From Marinobacterium mangrovicola (GTDB lineage: Bacteria > Pseudomonadota > Gammaproteobacteria > Pseudomonadales > Balneatricaceae), in contig NZ_SMFU01000007.1 in assembly GCF_004339595.1 (NCBI RefSeq), positions 186,001 through 250,000 of the forward strand: a DNA stretch of 64,000 nucleotides, read 5' to 3'. A program made the position numbers and the translations under genes. Shown here in pieces: positions 55,501 through 61,923 of the stretch. Position 1 is the stretch's first letter; the number at the start of each line of letters is the position of its first letter. The notes under the pieces were generated by a model. It worked only from the letters and a program-made list of their open reading frames with translations. It was not told the DNA's origin and did no database searches.

Positions 55501-56165
55501 TGCTGCCAGGTGAACCGGTAGAGTTCAGTGTGCCGGTCCAGGTTATCGATGGTGATAACGATACGGCTGGTGGCAACATAGACATCCTCCTGTTGCCGGA
55601 AGGTACTGAAGACTACTCTGACAGTGTATCCGGCGTTGTTGCGACAACTAACGCTGCCTCCCCGGATATTATCGGTTCTGAGCAGTCCGATACTCTTACA
55701 GGTGATTCTGAAGCCAACATTCTTGTAGGGGGTGGCGGTGATGACTCCCTCAGTGGGTTGGCGGGCGACGACATTCTTATCGGTGGAGAAGGCAACGATA
55801 TCCTCACCGGCGGCGCCGATGCCGATATCTTCGTCTGGAATGCCGGTGATGAAGGTGGTGTTGGGGCAGGTAACTCCGCTGTTGATACAGTGACTGACTT
55901 CAACACCGGAGAAGGAGATGTGCTTGATCTGGCGGATCTGTTGGTTGATGAAACTGAAGCTACAATCGATCAATACATCTATGTAGACGATAATAACGTT
56001 GATAAAACTACCCTCTATATCAGCACTACAGGTGGAATGGGCGGCGCAGGCAACGCTACTGATGCTGCCGCTGCTGCAGATCAGGTCATTGAGTTGGATG
56101 GCGTAACAGGAGAGGACCTCAGTACCTTGATTAGCAACGGCAACCTGAACGTCGATAATAGCTAA
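49557..56165 (+). CDS. Giant RTX adhesin 2 (LapA-like), VCBS/T1SS-143-type repeats
   Basis: This 2202-residue type I-secreted adhesin has an N-terminal two-repeat retention module (1-197) with cleavage motif Thr194-Ala-Ala-Gly197. A Thr-Asp-Pro linker (about 266-286) and a Calx-beta domain (about 295-415) follow. VCBS-like domains come next, then three 207-208-residue repeats (about 663-1285), two 174-residue repeats (about 1286-1633), a distinct domain (about 1634-2010), RTX nonapeptides (about 2049-2092) and a T1SS C-terminal signal. The retention module is closely related to that of adhesin 1, the repeats are not. ATG follows GAGGTGG. The terminator at 56183 ends the unit. Confidence 0.95.
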   Translation: MSDVIGTVSFLQGTAVAVSPDGTERPLALGDSILSDDVVRAAEDSRIEVTLTNGEAVALSSGDSWVAADAGIGTEGLLPQEAGEVIGSVTAVSGTVVAVAADGSERILMAGDLIYADEVIRTGPDSRINLTLEVGGPVVLEGGQSWLASSDTFTPADEFDTSEAVTDGESFGDIDAIQAAILAGQDPTAVGEATAAGAPGAGAGGAGGPGGNEGADFVVVNRSGGEVDPTAGYDTIGISSSVEQPQGEEGILVEDLPTVSVEVSVDTPTDPTDPTDPTDPTDPTVPDTPTEDYPVLVSGNNVSILEGSDPGSAKEVTFNLVLSQAYDQDVTVTYQLGGGDATYGDDWYDGSIGPQSVVIPAGTTFIPVTVYIQQDKLDEGNETFGIQLLSADNATVNPDAASGTVTIFDDDTTPVAIDDSANLSEGVSVSGNVLPNDTDEDGDAAAGNLSVVIPTGSQIQLSNEYGDLSIAADGSYTFVLNDAGLAAQTALDSGESLAVVFENAYQVTDGVNPGSFADVTINVAGENDTPEITANPLADGSADVVYEAGLPAGSDAASASEFAYGTFSVSDPDGLDDLQSVTINGTTVALAALAGTSFAGEHGTFTVTTYNAATGVATYEYELTQATTDEAGPEQDTFTLTVSDGTVSSAPASIVVEIIDDVPTAKDDGSTTAEDTPVTVDVLSNDIQGADGATVTSIVSTTGIGSAVVTGTDSVTYTPAAGEEGSIEVVYEITDADGDTSQATLTITIGEDSEPTISVANASVDETGGLDSDTQSFSTNYGNDSAGTLALSAAGATWDGVDTLTADNGDWQIVVNGDGTYTVTQLQVMTHPDASDPNDAIVVSVTADITDNEGDPAQDVFTVTFLDDGPIAVNDSTSTVEDTQVTYNVLANDTQGADGATVTSIVSTTGTGSAVVTGTDSVTYTPAAGEEGSIDVVYEITDADGDTSQATLTITIGEDSEPTISVANASVDETGGLDSDTQSFSTNYGNDSAGTLALSAAGATWDGTTNTLAADNGDWQIVVNGDGTYTVTQLQAMTHPDASDPNDAVVVSVTADITDNEGDPAQDVFTVTFYDDGPTAVNDSAGTDEDSAVTYNVLANDIQGADGATVTSIVSNSGAGSAVVTGTDSVTYTPSAGEEGSIDVVYEITDADGDTSQATLTITIGPDSKPEIEVDNAVLDETGGLDSVTEDFSTSYGNDSAGTLSLSATGATWNNATQTLAADNGDWKIVVNGDGTYTVTQLHAMSHPDDTDPNDPIVVDVTANITDNEGDPAQDNFTVTFLDDGPSVIAGVVADADITLTTQDADTLGGPDSDTASFAAAMLAAVTPTYGADGAGSTSLSGYSLSITGGNGTDSGLTSGGEAITLSLVGGAVVGSTVGAGEVFRISVDGSGTVTLTQTAAIDHLPEDVDATNDNTNVSLANGLVSLSATATVVDSDNDTATTTVSVDLGSNVSFDDDVPSVIAGVVADADITLTTQDADTLGGPDSDTASFAAAMLAAVTPTYGADGAGSTSLSGYSLSITGGNGTDSGLTSGGEAITLSLVGGAVVGSTVGAGEVFRISVDGSGTVTLTQTAAIDHLPEDVDATNDNTNVSLANGLVSLSATATVVDSDNDTATTTVSVDLGSNVSFDDDVPSVINPENAYLVNTASNSLSGLLDIDGQVEDNYGGDTEGTVHFSSSLDGTAALNSAGVQMTSGGLDITYSVSPDGSLLTGSTAAGVIFTISLSVDDYGQDTYQLNLVGTVDGGSVDIDFNDGGYNFVGGNGGWAGFATGTKSGQAINDDDNDSPDLLLTPINAGSVNTTANTGGVDNSFVDGGEGMRIDFVTDLWGNPQGTDYDTDPADRDHYFDGHYMVNGASAMFEAATDATVTMEAFDDDDSGDTVGTPGSVGNGVADTITVVGISYNNETVQISSTVAGIGAAYNVIVGLHSFDVIFNANGTASVEGVTEGTVLSAFTANGYNSLEFTNTGTDNFQIGDFGTTALLPGEPVEFSVPVQVIDGDNDTAGGNIDILLLPEGTEDYSDSVSGVVATTNAASPDIIGSEQSDTLTGDSEANILVGGGGDDSLSGLAGDDILIGGEGNDILTGGADADIFVWNAGDEGGVGAGNSAVDTVTDFNTGEGDVLDLADLLVDETEATIDQYIYVDDNNVDKTTLYISTTGGMGGAGNATDAAAAADQVIELDGVTGEDLSTLISNGNLNVDNS
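50357..50410 (+). repeat. Short Thr-Asp-Pro tandem repeat in adhesin 2
   Basis: Five to six consecutive 9-bp units coding Thr-Asp-Pro form a rigid, acidic linker after the retention module. Unit length is a multiple of three, so copy-number changes keep the frame. Confidence 0.85.
51543..53411 (+). repeat. Three tandem 621-624-bp repeats in adhesin 2
   Basis: Units begin at 51543, 52164 and 52788. Each codes a VCBS-like part (GSAVVTGTDSVTYTP, YEITDADGDTSQATLTI) and a second beta-sandwich (NGDGTYTVTQL, DITDNEGDPAQD). Units differ by one inserted codon and scattered substitutions. Confidence 0.92.
53412..54455 (+). repeat. Two tandem 522-bp repeats in adhesin 2, nearly identical
   Basis: Copies 53412-53933 and 53934-54455 differ at only three synonymous positions (AGC/AGT, GGC/GGT, GAC/GAT), so the 174-residue proteins are identical. 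Very recent duplication or homogenisation. Confidence 0.95.
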
Positions 56166-56182
56166 TCATTGAGTTAGAAATT

Positions 56183-56213
56183 AAAAGGCCGGCGCTAACA
56201 CGCCGGCCTTTTT
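56183..56213 (+). terminator. Terminator after adhesin 2
   Basis: AAAGGCCGGCG / CGCCGGCCTTT stem, 6-nt loop, T-run; 18 bp after the stop. Confidence 0.93.
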
Positions 56214-56270
56214 CGTGGGTTTATGACTAGTGCATTATCAATGCTGAATAACGGTCTACCCACGGTACAG

Positions 56271-56302
56271 AAAAAAGCCCCGACGTTTCGGCCGGGGCTT
56301 TC
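56271..56302 (-). terminator. Terminator of lapD-lapG operon
   Basis: AAGCCCCG / CGGGGCTT stem-loop. On the minus strand the stem is followed by a T-run (the AAAAAA at 56271 on the plus strand). Lies 41 bp beyond the lapG stop. Confidence 0.85.
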
Positions 56303-56342
56303 TCATTTCCAAGGCTGATTTCCTGCCGTATTAGATCCCGCC

Positions 56343-57023
56343 TTACTGATCAATCCTTCTCTGCAGATCGGTCCATAACCCCAGCTTGCTTGAGCTGCCC
56401 ACCCGTTTACCTACGCCTCGTTCTTTCGCCAGCCAGAGGCTGTCGGCGTTGAAGCTGTAGACCGGTACCAGGTCCTTGCGCTGGTTAGCGGGCAGGATCT
56501 GGGGCTTGAGGTTATCCAGCACCAGCGGGATGGAGCGGGGCTTGGGGAAGTAGGTCAGCACCATGTGGGCTTCGCCCCAATCCAGCGCCTTGACGTACAT
56601 GATGCGCATGCGATCGTCTGGGACGCCGAGTTCGCGCAGGGTGAAGTACTTGCCGATGGCGTAATCTTCGCAGTCGCCGCCGTAGGTGGTCAGCTTCTCG
56701 AAAGGTGTGGCCCAGTAGTCCTTCATTTTCCAGTGGACCGGGTCGGTATAGTAGGGCACCTGGTTGAAGAAGTCGTTGACCGCCTTGACCTTGTCCATTT
56801 CCGTGGCCGACTGGTTGTTGTCCACCAGCTCCTTCAGTGCGTTGAGGCGCATCACCGCGCCTCGGCCAAACTTGGCCTCGACGCGGTTCAGAAGAGCGGG
56901 GCTGAATTCGACCAGGCCTTTGGCGAAGCTGGCCTGAGGGCTCAAACTGAGAGCCAGGCCCAGGCTGAAACAGCCCAGCGCCCGGCGCCCAAGCCGCCAG
57001 CAGGGTTTCAGGGATCTGTTCAT
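56343..57023 (-). CDS. lapG: LapG periplasmic adhesin protease
   Basis: This 226-residue transglutaminase-like cysteine protease (BTLCP) is exported by a signal peptide (about 1-34, ...ASFA-KG). The catalytic triad is visible as Cys118 (YGGDCEDYA), His153 (EAHMVL) and Asp170 (LVLDNL). It cleaves LapA-type adhesins at TAAG/PAAG motifs, releasing them from the cell; both adhesins here carry TAAG. It is held inactive by LapD when c-di-GMP is high. ATGA overlap with lapD. Confidence 0.96.
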   Translation of the reverse strand: MNRSLKPCWRLGRRALGCFSLGLALSLSPQASFAKGLVEFSPALLNRVEAKFGRGAVMRLNALKELVDNNQSATEMDKVKAVNDFFNQVPYYTDPVHWKMKDYWATPFEKLTTYGGDCEDYAIGKYFTLRELGVPDDRMRIMYVKALDWGEAHMVLTYFPKPRSIPLVLDNLKPQILPANQRKDLVPVYSFNADSLWLAKERGVGKRVGSSSKLGLWTDLQRRIDQ

Positions 57024-58933
57024 CGGCTTGCCGCTGTCAGTCCGATCTCGCGCACTGCCTGGTAGTCGTTGTCGCTTTCGACCGACTCCGCGAGGATGTT
57101 GACGTTGAGCAGTTCGCCCAGTTCTTTCATCGCTTCCACAAGACGGCGCTTCTCGGCATCGTTACCGATGTTTTCGGTGTAGATGCGCGCCAGCCTGATG
57201 TAGTCGAGGCGGAACTGTTTGAGGCTGTCCATCGGGATAAAGCGGCTTTCAAAGCGTTTCAGGATCACCTTGGCGCCGTTGCGGTGCGCAAAGTTGATAA
57301 AGCTTTCGAAGGACTTCATATCCCGTGTCGCGCCGTAGGCGGTGATACTGAACACCAGATGGCTGACGATATCCTTGTTGTCTTCCAACAGTTTGAACAG
57401 GTCGCCACGGAATTCGTTACTAGCCAGGGCAGTGAACGACAGGTTCACGGCGACATCGTGTTCCACCTTCTCGCGGCGGATATATTCCAGTACGCGGGTG
57501 ACGATGTTGAGGTCAAACTCGAGAATACGGCCGAGGGTTTCCGCTACAGAGATAAAGGTACCGATCGGCAGTGCTTCGCCTTTCTCATCGAATACCTGCG
57601 ACATCGCCTCTTCAAGGACCAGAATATCCTCTTTGCCGTCGGCAAGGCTGTAGGCTTTAACGCCGTAATCGACTTTCACCAGGCGTTTATCAACGATCTG
57701 ACCCACCAGCTGTTTCCACTCATCCATGCTGCGGGTATTGGCGCTGTATTGGGTGATGGCGAAGCTGTTCTGACCGATCAGGCGGGCCTTTTCATAGGCC
57801 TCGGTAGCGGCAGACACCAGCGAGGCGGTGGTGCCCTGCGGATCCAGCGGTACGCCGCCGATATGGGCCACGCTTTCTTTGTTGTACTCGCTACCCAGGG
57901 CTTCAAGGCGGTTGAGCACGGCTTTACAGAGCGCTTCAGCGCTTTCCTGGTTCTTACAGTCGGTGATCAGGATAAATTCGGCGCCGACAATACGGTACAT
58001 GAAGTCGCCGGCGACGCCCTGGTCCTTCAGCGCTTCGCGGGTCTCGGTGACAAAGGATTTGATAAAGGTGTCGACCTTGTCGCTGCTGAGCTGGGACGCC
58101 AGTTTGCCGAGTTCGTCGATGCGCAGGATAAACAGGTATCCCTCTTTACGCGACATGAAGCGGTCTTTCATCTCGGTTTCAAAGGTGGCCTTGGTCTCCA
58201 GCCCTGTGAGTTCATCCACCCGCAGCCGCTTGCCGGTTTCCTCCAGGCGGTTGTTGAGGTTGGTGATTACCTTCTCGATTTTGCCTGACATCAGGTTCAT
58301 CGACTTGGCGACATTGCGGATATCGGTGGTCCAGGGGAGTTTGTCGATCTTGCCGAAATGTCCGTCGGCAATACTCAATGCCAGTTTGTTGATGACGCCC
58401 AGTGGTCGCAGCACCAAACCCAGAATCAGGAACAGAAGCGCGATAAAAATGACCAGGCAGATGGCGGCAAACATCAGCGAGTCTTTCGCCTGCTGCCAGA
58501 GCTTCAGATAACCCAGCCCCGGGTGGATGGTAACGTAGATGGTACCGCCGACGACCCAGCCGGCGTCGATTTCGGATTCTGCGGTAGCGGTCTGCATCGG
58601 GAATAGCTCGGTGAACCACTCCGGTACATCTTCAAAGGTTTTCGGGTTGGTGCGGCGAACAAGCTCGTTGCCGTCTATGTTCTCCAGCAGGATCTCCAGG
58701 TAATAGCCGCGGTCGAAGATGGTATTCACCATGGTAGAGAGAATGGTGTCGTCTTCATCGAGGATATAGGGGCTTAGTGAGAGCCCTAGGGAGGTGGCGG
58801 TATCCTGGGCGTGGATCTCTGATTCATCCTGCAGATAGCCACGGATATTGTTCAGGCTGGTGTAGAAGTTGATGGCAAAGATCGCCAGGAACATGGCAGA
58901 AATCAACAGCATCAGCTGCTTGGACAGCGTCAT
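57020..58933 (-). CDS. lapD: LapD c-di-GMP receptor (degenerate GGDEF-EAL)
   Basis: This 637-residue inner-membrane receptor has TM1 at about 7-25, a periplasmic LapG-binding domain (about 26-150) and TM2 at about 152-175. A HAMP domain, a degenerate GGDEF (GAEF in YRIVGAEFILITD) and a degenerate EAL (EEAMSQ in place of EAL) follow. It binds c-di-GMP without making or degrading it and, when bound, sequesters LapG through its periplasmic domain. ATG follows AAGGGAG. Encoded directly upstream of lapG and convergent with the two adhesin genes. Confidence 0.95.
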   Translation of the reverse strand: MTLSKQLMLLISAMFLAIFAINFYTSLNNIRGYLQDESEIHAQDTATSLGLSLSPYILDEDDTILSTMVNTIFDRGYYLEILLENIDGNELVRRTNPKTFEDVPEWFTELFPMQTATAESEIDAGWVVGGTIYVTIHPGLGYLKLWQQAKDSLMFAAICLVIFIALLFLILGLVLRPLGVINKLALSIADGHFGKIDKLPWTTDIRNVAKSMNLMSGKIEKVITNLNNRLEETGKRLRVDELTGLETKATFETEMKDRFMSRKEGYLFILRIDELGKLASQLSSDKVDTFIKSFVTETREALKDQGVAGDFMYRIVGAEFILITDCKNQESAEALCKAVLNRLEALGSEYNKESVAHIGGVPLDPQGTTASLVSAATEAYEKARLIGQNSFAITQYSANTRSMDEWKQLVGQIVDKRLVKVDYGVKAYSLADGKEDILVLEEAMSQVFDEKGEALPIGTFISVAETLGRILEFDLNIVTRVLEYIRREKVEHDVAVNLSFTALASNEFRGDLFKLLEDNKDIVSHLVFSITAYGATRDMKSFESFINFAHRNGAKVILKRFESRFIPMDSLKQFRLDYIRLARIYTENIGNDAEKRRLVEAMKELGELLNVNILAESVESDNDYQAVREIGLTAASR

Positions 58934-59136
58934 CGACAGACTCCCTTCTCAAACAGCCACTGGACATTGGCTGCTGCGGCACCTCAGCCACTGACGGCTG
59001 GACAAGCTGGCCTTTTGGATTGAATGGATTCAACGGCTGCGGTCCCGAGCAGGCTGGTATATTGCAGCGATGAATTAAGAGTCAGTTTAGTTCCGATTTG
59101 TTGTTATTTAAAAGCTAATATAACGCCGTGTTTAAC

Positions 59137-59173
59137 AAAAACAGCCGGTTGCTTTGGGGCACCGGCTGTTTTC
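59137..59173. terminator. Terminator of rnf operon (bidirectional)
   Basis: AAAACAGCCGGT / ACCGGCTGTTTT stem with an 11-nt loop; A-run and T-run on either side. It lies about 25 bp beyond the rnfH stop on the minus strand. Confidence 0.85.
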
Positions 59174-59196
59174 AAGGAATGTAGGATCAGCGGATC

Positions 59197-59463
59197 TCAA
59201 TCGTCATCATCATCGTCGTCATCTTCATCCATGACACGGACGATTTTGCGATAGATCTCCACCCGGTCGCCGTCGGCCAATTTAGCCTGCAGCTTGGTCA
59301 TCTTGCCGAAAATCCCGATCTTCTGGGTTTTCAGGTTGATCTCTGGGAAGCGCCGCAGAATGCCGGACTGAATGATGGCATCCTCAACGGTGCAGTCATC
59401 CTCCACATTCAGGTTGAGCCACTCCTGTTTGTTACTGCTTGCGTAAGCGACAGCCACCTTCAT
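59197..59463 (-). CDS. rnfH: RnfH-family ubiquitin-like protein
   Basis: This 88-residue beta-grasp protein (UPF0125/RnfH) starts MKVAVAYASSNKQEWLNLNV and contains IGIFGKMTKLQAKLADGDRV. Its C-terminus is a run of eight Asp after MDE. Its role with Rnf is unclear; in Azotobacter and Rhodobacter rnfH is the last gene of the rnf operon, as here. ATGA overlap with rnfE. Confidence 0.92.
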   Translation of the reverse strand: MKVAVAYASSNKQEWLNLNVEDDCTVEDAIIQSGILRRFPEINLKTQKIGIFGKMTKLQAKLADGDRVEIYRKIVRVMDEDDDDDDDD

Positions 59464-60161
59464 ACCGCGCCCTCCAGTGAGCTCTCGTCGGTCGCCTGTT
59501 CAGCTGCTGCGGTGCGGCGTTTCTCCAGCACCCGATCGATAACCCGTTTACCCGCCAGCATCAGTCCCAGGCAGATAAAGGCACCGGGCGGCAGGATCAG
59601 CAGCAGGGTGCCGCCGTAATCCGGGAAGATATTCATCTCAATAGCCGCTGCCCAGTTGCCGAGTAGTAGTGAGGCGTCAGCGAACAGGGTACCGGCACCG
59701 AAAAACTCGCGCATGGCGCCAAGCAGCACCAGTACCCAGGTAAAACCGATGCCCATGGCGAAACCGTCCAGCATCGACGGCAATACCCGCTGCTTTGAGG
59801 CAAAGCTTTCAACCCGGCCAAGGATCGCGCAGTTGGTGACGATCAGCGGAATAAACAGCCCGAGCACCTTGTACAGCTCATGCATCCAGGCGTTGAGGAA
59901 CATATCTACCATGGTGACCATCGCCGCGATCAGCACAATAAACACCGGGATACGCACCTGAGGTGTGATCAGGCCGCGGATCATTGAGACCAGCATGTTG
60001 GAGACCACCATCACCACCAGCGAAGCGAGCCCCATGCCAAGGCCGTTACTGGCGGTGGTGGTAACGGCCAGAAGCGGGCAGAGAGCCAGCATCTGGCTCA
60101 TCACCACATTGTTGTGCCAGAGCCCCTCGCTCCAGATCTCTTTGTAGGATGGGCTGCTCAT
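59460..60161 (-). CDS. rnfE: Rnf/Rsx electron transport complex subunit E
   Basis: This 233-residue polytopic inner-membrane subunit has about six spans, with the conserved LWHNNVVMSQMLALCPLLAV near the N-terminus and VTNCAILGRVESFASK, whose Cys contributes to the intramembrane Fe-S site shared with RnfA. Part of the ion-coupled ferredoxin:NAD+ oxidoreductase. Overlaps rnfG and rnfH by 4 bp each. Confidence 0.96.
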   Translation of the reverse strand: MSSPSYKEIWSEGLWHNNVVMSQMLALCPLLAVTTTASNGLGMGLASLVVMVVSNMLVSMIRGLITPQVRIPVFIVLIAAMVTMVDMFLNAWMHELYKVLGLFIPLIVTNCAILGRVESFASKQRVLPSMLDGFAMGIGFTWVLVLLGAMREFFGAGTLFADASLLLGNWAAAIEMNIFPDYGGTLLLILPPGAFICLGLMLAGKRVIDRVLEKRRTAAAEQATDESSLEGAV

Positions 60162-60856
60162 TGCGGCGCCTCCTCTGTTGCCTGCTTAGTGGATGATAGG
60201 TGGCTCTGATCGGTCACGGCGCTCTGCAGATGCGCCTTCTGATCGCGGAACACCTGCAGTCCTTCATGGACGGCGCCAACCACGGCGCGAGGGGTAATTG
60301 TCGCCCCGGTAAACTGATCAAACTCACCGCCATCCTTCTTCACGGCCCACTGTTTCTCCGACAGGTTCTCCAGTGAAAAGCCGTTAAAGCTGGTGACCCA
60401 GTCGTTTTTCGCGATCTCTATTTTGTCACCCAGGCCAGGCGTCTCGGCATGGGCGATGGTGCGCACACCGGTGAGTTCGCCATTGGCATTGATGCCGATA
60501 AGGACGATGATGTCGCCACTGTAGCCCTGGCCGATCACCTCGAAGGCCGCGCCGGTTAATTGGCCGTCTTTGCTGGCCAGGAACACAGTGGGGTCGCCGC
60601 CAAAGGGATTACCATCGAGCTTTGTGGTGCTCTCCAGCGGATTGTTGTCGTAAAGGCTGGCGGGAAGCACCTGCGACAGCATCGCTTGCCGATCCTCTTC
60701 CATCCGCGCCTGAATATCCTCGCGGGTACCGTGCTCACCTAACATCAGAATGATACTGACCAGCATCGCCATGCCGCCAAGCAGGCCAGCCTGGTAACCG
60801 ATACCCCGGGTGTAGCTGGGTATGATCGGTGTGGTTGTCATGCCATCGTTGCTCAT
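60158..60856 (-). CDS. rnfG: Rnf/Rsx complex flavoprotein subunit G
   Basis: This 232-residue subunit has one N-terminal TM (GLLGGMAMLVSIILM) and a periplasmic FMN domain. The covalent FMN-binding Thr lies in FDQFTGATITPRAVV. ATG 60856 is chosen for its AAGGAG ribosome-binding site; a GTG two codons earlier (60862) overlaps the rnfD stop. Electron carrier within the complex. Confidence 0.95.
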   Translation of the reverse strand: MSNDGMTTTPIIPSYTRGIGYQAGLLGGMAMLVSIILMLGEHGTREDIQARMEEDRQAMLSQVLPASLYDNNPLESTTKLDGNPFGGDPTVFLASKDGQLTGAAFEVIGQGYSGDIIVLIGINANGELTGVRTIAHAETPGLGDKIEIAKNDWVTSFNGFSLENLSEKQWAVKKDGGEFDQFTGATITPRAVVGAVHEGLQVFRDQKAHLQSAVTDQSHLSSTKQATEEAPQ

Positions 60857-60858
60857 GA

Positions 60859-61923
60859 TCACTCCTTGCCTGTGTTAATCGGCTTGCCAGTGAGGGTGTA
60901 GCCATAGATACGAGGGCGGAAATAACGGTCGATAATCGGGGTGACCGCGTTCATAAACAGCACCGCAAAACCGATCGCTTCAGGGAAGGAGCCCCAGCTG
61001 CGGATAATGAAGGCCACAGCCCCGATGCCGGCGCCAAACACCAGTTGGCCAGTGGTCGTGGTCGGAGAGGTGACCATGTCGGTGGCGATAAAGAAGGCGC
61101 CGAGCATCATTGCACCGGTGAGCAGATGAAACAGTGGCGGCTCAAAACGATCCGGATTCACCAGACTGAATATCAGCGATAGAACTACCAGGGTGCCCAG
61201 CATTGAAACCGGGATATGCCAGCTGATCACGCGCTTGTAGAGCAGGAACAGCCCGCCCAGCAGAAGCAGAAGGGCGGAGGTTTCCCCCAGGCTGCCGCGA
61301 ATATTGCCGAAGAAGGCACTGCCGGCGCTGTAGGACTCGGCCATCGCATCCGGCACTGTCACATCCATGGTCAACGCGGTTTTGACGTGTCCCAGGGCCG
61401 TCGCACCGGTCACCGCATCCGGGATTGGCGTGATGCCGGCGGTGATCGCCAGACTGTCGATAAAGCCGGGCGCCGCGGCGCTGGTAATAGGGGTGACATC
61501 GATCCAGGTGGTCATCTCCACCGGGAAGGAGATCAGCAGGCCGACACGGGCCAGCATGGCCGGGTTGAAGAGGTTCTGGCCCAGGCCGCCATATAAGTGC
61601 TTGCCGATCACCACCGCGAACAGAGTACCGACTACGGCGATCCACCAGGGCGCCCAGGGTGGCAGGGTCATGGCGATCAGCCAGCCGGTCAGCAGCGCCG
61701 AGCCGTCCCAGCAGCTCTGGGTGGAGCGTCCCGCAAGCTTCAGGCACGCAGCCTCACTGCCGATAGCAGTTGCCAGGCAGAGTAAAAACAGGTTGATCGC
61801 TGGCCAGCCAAACAGATAAAGCCCGTAAAGCGTGGCTGGCAGCAGTGCCGCGCAGACCAATAGCATGGTCTGCTGCACGGAACTGCGGTTATGGGCGTGG
61901 GGGGAGGAGACCAGTTGATTCAT
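60859..61923 (-). CDS. rnfD: Rnf/Rsx complex membrane flavoprotein subunit D
   Basis: This 354-residue polytopic NqrB-like subunit has about nine to ten spans. The covalent FMN site Thr is in DAVTGATALGHVK, and WDGSALLTGWLIAMTLPPWAPW and GGLGQNLFNPAM are conserved. It is the main ion-translocating subunit together with RnfA/E. Overlaps rnfC by 4 bp. Confidence 0.96.
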   Translation of the reverse strand: MNQLVSSPHAHNRSSVQQTMLLVCAALLPATLYGLYLFGWPAINLFLLCLATAIGSEAACLKLAGRSTQSCWDGSALLTGWLIAMTLPPWAPWWIAVVGTLFAVVIGKHLYGGLGQNLFNPAMLARVGLLISFPVEMTTWIDVTPITSAAAPGFIDSLAITAGITPIPDAVTGATALGHVKTALTMDVTVPDAMAESYSAGSAFFGNIRGSLGETSALLLLLGGLFLLYKRVISWHIPVSMLGTLVVLSLIFSLVNPDRFEPPLFHLLTGAMMLGAFFIATDMVTSPTTTTGQLVFGAGIGAVAFIIRSWGSFPEAIGFAVLFMNAVTPIIDRYFRPRIYGYTLTGKPINTGKE

